The notes under the pieces were generated by a model. The model did not search any database and was not told the DNA's origin. It saw only the letters and a program-made list of their open reading frames with translations. Source: an uncultured Corynebacterium sp. (GTDB lineage Bacteria; Actinomycetota; Actinomycetes; Mycobacteriales; Mycobacteriaceae). From it: a stretch of 64,000 nucleotides of DNA. The position numbers were made by a program, and so were the translations under genes. Of this stretch, positions 58,430 through 64,000 are shown piece by piece. Numbering within the stretch: the first letter of the stretch is position 1; every line of letters starts with the position of its first letter. The stretch is from positions 1-64,000 of the forward strand of contig CALTYZ010000004.1 in NCBI GenBank assembly GCA_943913645.1. Reading direction: 5' to 3'.

Positions 58430-59144
58430 CTACTGGGTGTGGTACACGGCACCGGCAATGGGGTAGGGGATCATCTCGTCCAAGCTCACGGGGCGAAGTC
58501 CTTTCTCTGCGAGGCCGTCAAGGATGCAAGGCGCCGCGTCGACCGTAGACGGATGAACGTCATGCATGACAACGATCGAGCCGGGCTGGGCTTGTTCGAC
58601 TGTGGTTTCACACACGGCGTCCGCGTCGTGGATCAACCAGTCTTGGGGATCAACATCCCAGGCCGCGATCGACAAGCCAAGATCGCGCGATGAGCTGATC
58701 ACCCGTGAGTCGTAATCAGTGTAGGGGGGGACGCATCCAGCGAGGCAACCCTCCTATTGATGAGAGTATTGCTGCGTTTGCCGCCATGAGTTCCCAGCGG
58801 ATCGCGTGAGATGATTCTTGGGGGAGACGAGGGTGGCTGAAGGTGTGGTTCGCCACCGTGTGCCCCTCGGCGCGCATGCGGTACACCAACCACGGGTGGA
58901 GCAAAGCGTTTTTCCCGACAAGGAAAAAGCTTGCGGTCACTCCGCGCTCCCGGAGAATATCGAGCAAGCGTGCGGTGCCAGGGGCCGGGCCATCGTCATA
59001 TGTGAGTGCAACACAGTTCGTACACTTGCCGTACTTGTTGTACTGTGCTTCGACAGTATCCACGCTGGTCTGCGCGTTGGCAGGCGTAGCTAAGGTGGTG
59101 GCGGCAAGCGCGGCCGCACTGACAATAGCAAAAAATCGTTTCAT
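58430..59144 (-). pseudogene. Secreted polysaccharide deacetylase, frameshifted in a 7-base homopolymer
   Basis: Two adjoining minus-strand frames together encode one NodB-homology protein of about 237 aa. The first (59144 to 58716) has a signal peptide MKRFFAIVSAAALAATTLA, ALTYDDGPAPGTARLLDIL (motif 1, metal Asp), EGHTVANHTFSHPRL (motif 2, HxxxH) and ends RWMRPPLH. The second (to 58430) continues SRDLGLSIAAWDVDPQDW (motif 4) and GSIVVMHDVHPSTV (motif 5). The break is at seven Gs (58724-58730, plus strand): with six, the reading would be MRPPYTDYDSRVISSSRD. Causes could be slipped-strand phase variation, decay or a sequencing error. SD GAGGGGGA precedes ATG 59144. Confidence 0.88.
58724..58730. 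repeat. Seven-G homopolymer run at the deacetylase frameshift
   Basis: GGGGGGG on the plus strand (seven Cs in the coding strand) within the RPPY active-site codons. Removing one base restores the frame, which makes it a candidate slippage site. Confidence 0.8.
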
Positions 59145-59316
59145 TGATTCCCCCTCATTTGTAGTGCCAGGAGCCAGATACCGTATCTGCTCTGCAACGA
59201 CCCCCACACCAAATCATACATATATTCTTATGAATTCTCATTCATGCAGGCACCCAATAAGACTACACTTGTCATCTTTCTTGGCCGGTTTGGGCCTCCG
59301 CGTCAATCTCATGTGG

Positions 59317-59325
59317 TGCTAGAAT
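59317..59325 (+). promoter_or_regulatory. Extended -10 for a leaderless priA transcript
   Basis: TGC-TAGAAT (59317-59325) is followed by 7 bases and then the priA GTG at 59333. No SD is seen. The gap 59145-59332 also holds the divergent deacetylase leader, and no gene. Confidence 0.55.
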
Positions 59326-59332
59326 CCGGCGC

Positions 59333-61363
59333 GTGCCTATATCCGCCGCCACACACAACCCGGTGGCGCGAGTGCTCCCGCAACTCGGACTGCCGCATCT
59401 TGATCGGGAGTTCGATTACCTGGTCTCAGCAGAACACTCCGACGCGGCGCAGCCTGGGGTGCGGGTACGCATCCGTTTCGCTGGCCGTCTCGTTGACGCG
59501 CTGGTGCTCGAACGCGCCCAGGAGTCCTCCCATCAGGGAGAGCTGCGTTTTGTCGAACGCGTCATTTCTCCTGAGGTTGTCGCCCCCGAGCAACTTCGGC
59601 AGCTTATCGACGTGCTCGCCGACCGCTACGCCGGAACCCGAACCGACCTCTATCGCGCGGCGATCCCGGCGCGCCACGCGCGGGCGGAAGGCGGTGCCAC
59701 AGCGACACAAGCGACACAAGCGACACCGTGGGAGCTGCTCGGCGAGGTGTCTCAACCCGATCTGTCAGGGTGGTCACAGTATCAACACGGCGAGTCGTTC
59801 GTTGATGCAGTGCTGAACAACAAGCTAGCGCGCGCAGCGTGGCAGGTTGCTCCCGGCGATGACTGGGCTGCACTCGTTGGTGCGTTGGCGGTGGAAGTAG
59901 CCATACGGGGAGGCGCGGCGTTGATCATCGTGCCAGATCAGCGCCACGTCGACCGGTGTGAGCAGGCGCTTCGCACAATGGTTGCAGCGAAGCAAGTGAC
60001 TGTTCTGACTGCTTCGCAGGGCCCGCAGGCGCGTTACTCGCGTTACCTCACAGTGATTCACGGACGGGCCCGTATCGTAGTCGGCACACGATCCACAGCG
60101 TTCGCGCCGCTGCATAATCTGCAGGTAATGGTGCTCATGCACGATGGTGACACGAGCTTGGTTGACCCACGTGAGCCGTACTATCACGCGCGAGAGGTGC
60201 TCACTACTCGCTCAAGTTTGCAGCAAGTCTCACTGCTTATCGGAGGCTACACGCGCACCGCAGAGACACAGATGCTGGTGGAATCTGGTTGGATGCATGG
60301 TCTTGTCGCTGCCCGGACCCGACTGCGGAAACAAGCGCCGTTCATTCACGCCGCGGGCGATTCCGACATTGAACTTGAGCGTGACCCACGCGCCGCTCAG
60401 GCGAGGTTACCCTCGGCCGCCTTCCAGGCGGCGAACCGCGCACTTGAACGGTCACGACCCGTTTTGTTTCAGGTCCCGCGGGTTGGATACATCACATTGT
60501 TAGCGTGTGGTCGGTGTCGGGCGACGGCCCGGTGCCGCTGGTGTAATGGACCTCTTAGTTTGGCTTCAGGTACGGATGCGGCCGCACCAATGTGTCGCTG
60601 GTGCGGGCGAGTAGATGCTCGGCATACCTGCCCGGTCTGTGGCTCTCATGCGCTGCGAGCCGTGGTTGTGGGGACCGACCGAACAGCCGAGGAGTTGGGC
60701 AGAGCCTTCCCGAGGCAGCGGGTGGTGAACTCTTCCGGAAACAAAATTGTACCGACGGTGCCCGCCAAACCAGCGATCATTGTTGCCACTCCAGGGGCAG
60801 AGCCCGCAGTTGAAGAGGGTGCCTACGGTGCGGCTGTGCTGCTTGACGTATGGGCGCTGTTGCAGCGCGCTGATTTGCGGGCAACCGAAGACACGTTTCA
60901 GAAGTGGATGAGCGCCGCTGCTTTAGTGCAGCCGCAGGCCGCGGGAGGGGAAGTGATAGTTGTTGCTGATCCGGCTATTCCCGCGGTGCAACGCCTCATC
61001 CGGTGGGACGCCCCCGGCTTCGCCGCAGCGGAACTGGACCAGCGGCGAGATGCCCACTTACCTCCTGCGTTTCCAATTGCGCTCGTCGATGCGCCGGCGC
61101 CCGCGCTCGAGGATTTTTTCGCCCACGTTGAGCTTCCCCCGGATGTTGAACTGCTAGGTCCCGTGGATCTGCCGACTGGTCGCAACCTGCCGGGGGAATG
61201 GGATGAGCAAAAATTTGGACCCGCACAGCGCATCCTCGTACGCGCCGCTGCGGGCCAACGGGTGCAGCTGGGCAAAGCCCTTCGCGCCGGCGCGGTCAGC
61301 CGCAGCGCGCGGAAGCAGGAGTTGCCGTTACGCATTCAGGTCAACCCGATTGATATCGGTTAG
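59333..61363 (+). CDS. priA: Primosomal protein N' (PriA), actinobacterial ATPase-less form
   Basis: A 676-aa replication-restart protein. The N-terminal 3'-DNA-binding domain is VARVLPQLGLPHLDREFDYLV. The helicase region has no Walker A GKT motif where one is expected (near GALAVEVAIRGGAALIIVPDQRH), as known for Actinobacteria, so it is probably not an active helicase. The zinc region has eight Cys from YITLLACGRCRATARCRWC to HTCPVCG. A 9-base tandem repeat at 59702-59728 encodes ATQATQATP. GTG 59333 is the start. Confidence 0.93.
   Translation: MPISAATHNPVARVLPQLGLPHLDREFDYLVSAEHSDAAQPGVRVRIRFAGRLVDALVLERAQESSHQGELRFVERVISPEVVAPEQLRQLIDVLADRYAGTRTDLYRAAIPARHARAEGGATATQATQATPWELLGEVSQPDLSGWSQYQHGESFVDAVLNNKLARAAWQVAPGDDWAALVGALAVEVAIRGGAALIIVPDQRHVDRCEQALRTMVAAKQVTVLTASQGPQARYSRYLTVIHGRARIVVGTRSTAFAPLHNLQVMVLMHDGDTSLVDPREPYYHAREVLTTRSSLQQVSLLIGGYTRTAETQMLVESGWMHGLVAARTRLRKQAPFIHAAGDSDIELERDPRAAQARLPSAAFQAANRALERSRPVLFQVPRVGYITLLACGRCRATARCRWCNGPLSLASGTDAAAPMCRWCGRVDARHTCPVCGSHALRAVVVGTDRTAEELGRAFPRQRVVNSSGNKIVPTVPAKPAIIVATPGAEPAVEEGAYGAAVLLDVWALLQRADLRATEDTFQKWMSAAALVQPQAAGGEVIVVADPAIPAVQRLIRWDAPGFAAAELDQRRDAHLPPAFPIALVDAPAPALEDFFAHVELPPDVELLGPVDLPTGRNLPGEWDEQKFGPAQRILVRAAAGQRVQLGKALRAGAVSRSARKQELPLRIQVNPIDIG
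59702..59728 (+). repeat. Three tandem copies of a 9-base repeat inside priA
   Basis: GCGACACAA, GCGACACAA, GCGACACCG in a row encode ATQATQATP in a linker between the PriA N-terminal domain and the helicase-like core. Being in frame, copy changes would not break the protein. Confidence 0.8.
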
Positions 61364-61416
61364 TCCCGTTGAAGCCCAGTTACCGTGTCACCCAGTTGCC
61401 TGCCTGGCTGTCTCGT

Positions 61417-61422
61417 TACACT
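61417..61422 (+). promoter_or_regulatory. Candidate -10 for a leaderless def transcript
   Basis: TACACT (61417-61422) is followed by 8 bases and then ATG 61431. TTGCCT at 61396-61401 could be the -35 (15-base spacer). No SD precedes the start. Confidence 0.5.
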
Positions 61423-61430
61423 GGGCAGCT

Positions 61431-61955
61431 ATGACTCTGCGCGCGATTCGGTTCTACGGAGACCCCGTGCTTCATACCGCTGCGGATGAGGTGAAGCTGT
61501 TCGATCCCGCCCTGCGAACGCTCATCGACGACATGTTTGCGACGATGGACGCAGCCGGCGGTGTCGGTCTTGCTGCGAACCAGATCGGTGTGGGCAAGCG
61601 GGTATTCGTCTACTCATGCCAACAGATGCGTGGGCATTTGATCAACCCCGTATGGCGCCCACTTGGCAACGCAGCCCAGATCGGTCCGGAAGGCTGCCTG
61701 TCAGTTCCCGGGGTGCGTGCGAACATCGCACGCCACAAGGCGGTGCTGGCAACAGGTGTCGATGCGCTAGGCCGACCGGTGACTCTTCGTGCTACCGGCT
61801 TGCTTGCGCGCTGTATCCAGCATGAATCAGACCATCTTGACGGAATATTTTTCCTCCAAAGGATGGATTCCACAGACAGAAAGCAGGCGATGGAACACAT
61901 TCGGTCTGCCCACTGGTTCACGGCCCGGAAGAAAGAGGACGCAACGTGCGGATAG
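61431..61955 (+). CDS. def: Peptide deformylase
   Basis: Removes the formyl group from new proteins; 174 aa. Three conserved motifs are visible: GGVGLAANQIG, EGCLSVPG (metal Cys) and QHESDHLDG (HExxH). ATG 61431 gives the usual N-terminus (IRFYGDPVLHTAADEV). It overlaps fmt by 10 bases; def and fmt perform opposite formyl steps on initiator Met. Confidence 0.95.
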   Translation: MTLRAIRFYGDPVLHTAADEVKLFDPALRTLIDDMFATMDAAGGVGLAANQIGVGKRVFVYSCQQMRGHLINPVWRPLGNAAQIGPEGCLSVPGVRANIARHKAVLATGVDALGRPVTLRATGLLARCIQHESDHLDGIFFLQRMDSTDRKQAMEHIRSAHWFTARKKEDATCG

Positions 61956-62887
61956 TGTTTGCTGGAACCCCGGAACCGGCGGTGGTCGCCTTGCAACGTC
62001 TGCTTGCATCACCGCACGAAGTGGTCGCCGTACTGACCCGCCCAGACGCCCGAAAGGGCCGAGGCCGTACGATGCACCCTTCACCGGTCAAAGCGTTGGC
62101 CCAAGCACACGGCATTGACGTCATGACACCGCAGACACTGCGTGACAACGTAGACATTGCCGCAAGACTGCGCGAACTAAAACCAGCGGCGATTCCGGTT
62201 GTCGCGTACGGCAGCTTGGTCCCAACGTCAATGCTTGACATCCCCACACATGGTTGGGTGAACCTACATTATTCGCTCCTTCCCAACTATCGCGGAGCGG
62301 CCCCGGTACAGGCGGCGATCATTGCTGGTGAAACCACCACCGGGGCGACGACATTTCGAATCGACGAAGGACTCGACACCGGAGACATTCTGGGATCGAT
62401 TGAGGAGCCTATACGGCCAACAGATACGGCGGATGACCTACTTGCTCGCCTCGCCATTTGCGGTGCTGACCTGCTGGTTGAAACGATGGATCAGCTCGCA
62501 GCAGGGGCTGCCAAGACACAACCGCAACCGGAGGAAGGCACCTATGCTCCAAAGCTCACCGCAGACGATGCGCGGGTGAACTGGAATAACGACGCGGTTC
62601 AGATCGAGCGAACAATTCGTGCATACACGTCCGCTCCCGGCGCATGGACTACCTTCGGCGGACAACGGTTCAAACTGGGCCCGGTGAAGGTTGCTGCAGA
62701 TGACGCCTGTGAGAAGCTGCCTCCCGGGGTGATTCGCCCCGCAAAAAAGGAGGTCGAGGTCGGCACCGCTACGACACCTGTGGTGCTCGAACAGGTGCAG
62801 CCGCCGGGCAAGCGGTCCATGCATGCCGCCGATTGGGCGCGGGGTTTGCGGGAGGCAGAACTCGCAAACGGGGTGATGTTCGAATGA
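61946..62887 (+). CDS. fmt: Methionyl-tRNA formyltransferase
   Basis: Formylates initiator Met-tRNA from 10-formyl-THF; 313 aa. RIVFAGTPEPAVVALQRL at the N-terminus, RPDARKGRGR, the catalytic NLHYSLLPNYRGAAPVQAAII (Asn, His) and RIDEGLDTGDIL are intact, and a C-terminal OB-like tRNA-binding domain follows. GTG 61946 lies inside the end of def. ATGA overlap with rsmB. Confidence 0.96.
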   Translation: MRIVFAGTPEPAVVALQRLLASPHEVVAVLTRPDARKGRGRTMHPSPVKALAQAHGIDVMTPQTLRDNVDIAARLRELKPAAIPVVAYGSLVPTSMLDIPTHGWVNLHYSLLPNYRGAAPVQAAIIAGETTTGATTFRIDEGLDTGDILGSIEEPIRPTDTADDLLARLAICGADLLVETMDQLAAGAAKTQPQPEEGTYAPKLTADDARVNWNNDAVQIERTIRAYTSAPGAWTTFGGQRFKLGPVKVAADDACEKLPPGVIRPAKKEVEVGTATTPVVLEQVQPPGKRSMHAADWARGLREAELANGVMFE

Positions 62888-64000
62888 GTGGCGGGTTTAG
62901 ATCGAGGTCCTCAGGCCGTCGAGAAAACCTGAATCGGTCACACATTGGTGCACGCTCTGCTGAGCGCGCATCCCCACCTAAGGCTCAGCGCCGTTACTCG
63001 ATCAAAGCTCGCCCCGCCTCAATTGGTGATCTGGCGCGGGAAGTCGCGTTTGAAGTCATTCTCCGCGTGGAGCGCGATGGTGCCTACGGGAATTTGACAC
63101 TGCCGCGTCTTCTGCGTGAACGCGACGTTCACGGGCGTGACGCGGCGTTTGCAACAGAGTTGACGTACGGAACCTTGCGCACACTGGGCGTGTTGGATGC
63201 GGTCATCGCTGAGAACTCCTCACGGAGTCGTGAGCACATCGCTGCGGAAGTGCTGAGTGTATTGAGGCTGGGTGCCTACCAATTGCTTTATACCCGAGTC
63301 GAAGATCACGCCGCGGTGGATACTTCGGTGCGTTTGGCTGAGGCCGCGAACCAGATCAAAGCGAAGGGGTTTGTAAACGGGGTGTTGCGCGCGATTGCGC
63401 GGCGCCCGGCGCGGGAGTGGTTGGAGAAGCTGGAGCCGGAGGGTGAATTGGCGGCGCTCGCGTTTCGCCACGCCCACCCCGAGTGGATCGCACGCTCGTT
63501 TGCCGAAGCACTTGGCAGTCGCGCTGGGGTGGAACTGGAATCAGCGCTCAAGGCCGACTCACAACGCCCGCTGTTGCATCTGGTTGCTCGCCCTGGGCTG
63601 ATGAGCGCCGAGGAGCTCGCACTTACAACTGGTGGCCAGCAGGGCAAGTACTCGCCGTACGCGGTGTATTTGACGGGCGGGGACCCGGCCGCACTTGCAG
63701 AGGTGCGCGAAGGGCTTGCAGCTGTGCAGGATGAAGGATCCCAACTCATTGCCAGAGCACTGACCGAGGTCCCGGTGGACAGTGATGCGGGGCGTTGGCT
63801 CGACCTGTGTGCTGGGCCGGGAGGCAAAGCAGCCCTGATCGGCTCCCTGGCAGCAATCGACGGGGCTCGCGTTGATGCGGTTGAAATCGCCCCGCACCGC
63901 GCGGATCTCATCCGCTCGGCAGTGCGAGGATTGCCGGTCGAAGTGCATGTTGCCGATGGGCGCGACCCGGGACTTACCCCTGGCTACGACCGTGTGCTTG
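62884..64000 (+). CDS. rsmB: 16S rRNA (cytosine-C5)-methyltransferase RsmB (Fmu/Sun), 3' end beyond window
   Basis: A partial frame of at least 372 codons. After an Arg/Ser-rich leader, an N-terminal NusB-like RNA-binding domain starts near LAREVAFEVILRVERDG, with TELTYGTLRTLGVLDAVI and YQLLYTRVEDHAAVDTSVRLAEA. The SAM-dependent methyltransferase domain begins with VQDEGSQLIARAL, then LDLCAGPGGKAALIGSL and VDAVEIAPHRADLI. The catalytic Cys regions lie beyond base 64000. ATG 62884 overlaps the fmt stop (ATGA). It modifies C967 of 16S rRNA in E. coli. Confidence 0.94.
   Translation, partial: MSGGFRSRSSGRRENLNRSHIGARSAERASPPKAQRRYSIKARPASIGDLAREVAFEVILRVERDGAYGNLTLPRLLRERDVHGRDAAFATELTYGTLRTLGVLDAVIAENSSRSREHIAAEVLSVLRLGAYQLLYTRVEDHAAVDTSVRLAEAANQIKAKGFVNGVLRAIARRPAREWLEKLEPEGELAALAFRHAHPEWIARSFAEALGSRAGVELESALKADSQRPLLHLVARPGLMSAEELALTTGGQQGKYSPYAVYLTGGDPAALAEVREGLAAVQDEGSQLIARALTEVPVDSDAGRWLDLCAGPGGKAALIGSLAAIDGARVDAVEIAPHRADLIRSAVRGLPVEVHVADGRDPGLTPGYDRVL

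Noticed and set aside
1..64000. Mobile elements, prophage or CRISPR arrays
   Set aside because: No transposase, integrase, terminal inverted repeats or direct-repeat/spacer pattern was seen; gene order is that of a core chromosome.

Overview
The window reads as chromosomal DNA of a mycolic-acid-lineage actinobacterium, most likely a Corynebacterium. Three things point there: a phosphatidylinositol mannoside (PIM) biosynthesis cluster (HIT protein, pgsA, acyltransferase, pimA), a MihF-type integration host factor, and a gene order (thrS to rel; hisS, aspS, alaS; aroE to nusB; pyr operon; mihF to rsmB) that I recognise from the Corynebacterium/Mycobacterium core genome. The DNA is moderately G+C-rich by eye. 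I see no insertion sequence, prophage, integrase, CRISPR array or island boundary. Species cannot be fixed from this window.

Layout. 1-298: a cut tRNA-Gly (minus) and tRNA-Val (plus). 371-3053: a secreted copper/haem module (CopC-like protein, PCu(A)C lipoprotein, Tat-exported DyP peroxidase). 3218-8605: thrS, then the HIT-pgsA-acyltransferase-pimA cluster for PIM lipids. 8602-21092: a small membrane protein, tesB, yebC, ruvCAB, secDF, a peptide-binding lipoprotein, apt and rel. 21222-28086: a mixed block with a small secreted protein, a membrane-anchored cyclophilin, an MBL hydrolase, hisS, sdaA, a CBS protein and a zinc metallopeptidase. 28087-38677: aspS, a kinase-like protein, rarA, alaS, ruvX, mltG, aroE and an A24 peptidase. 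38632-44223: aroC-aroK-aroB-aroQ-pepQ-efp-nusB. 44233-46485: ppk2 and a convergent TIGR01777-type gene. 46603-54199: pyrR-pyrB-pyrC-carA(fragment)-carB-pyrF. 54442-64000: mihF, gmk, rpoZ, coaBC, metK, a frameshifted polysaccharide deacetylase, priA, def, fmt and the start of rsmB.

How it works together: this is mostly housekeeping. It covers tRNA charging, translation start and elongation (def, fmt, efp, rsmB), recombination (ruvABC, ruvX, rarA, priA), protein export (secDF), stringent response and purine salvage (rel, apt), chorismate synthesis, de novo pyrimidine synthesis, SAM synthesis and cell-envelope lipids.

The unusual points are these. (1) carA encodes only the N-terminal domain of the carbamoyl-phosphate synthase small subunit; the whole glutaminase domain is absent and carB follows 19 bases later. 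(2) yajC is missing between ruvB and secD. (3) A secreted deacetylase is broken inside a run of seven G:C pairs, exactly in its active-site RPPY motif. (4) An exact McbR-type operator lies upstream of metK, and a partial LexA-type box lies upstream of ruvC. (5) A 10-bp inverted repeat with a competing inner hairpin lies directly upstream of the alaS ribosome binding site. (6) Several genes (hisS, sdaA, coaBC, priA, def, possibly tesB) have a -10 hexamer 7-8 bases before the start codon and no Shine-Dalgarno, which suggests leaderless mRNAs. I found no convincing new multi-gene system; the carA truncation is the strongest candidate for new biology.
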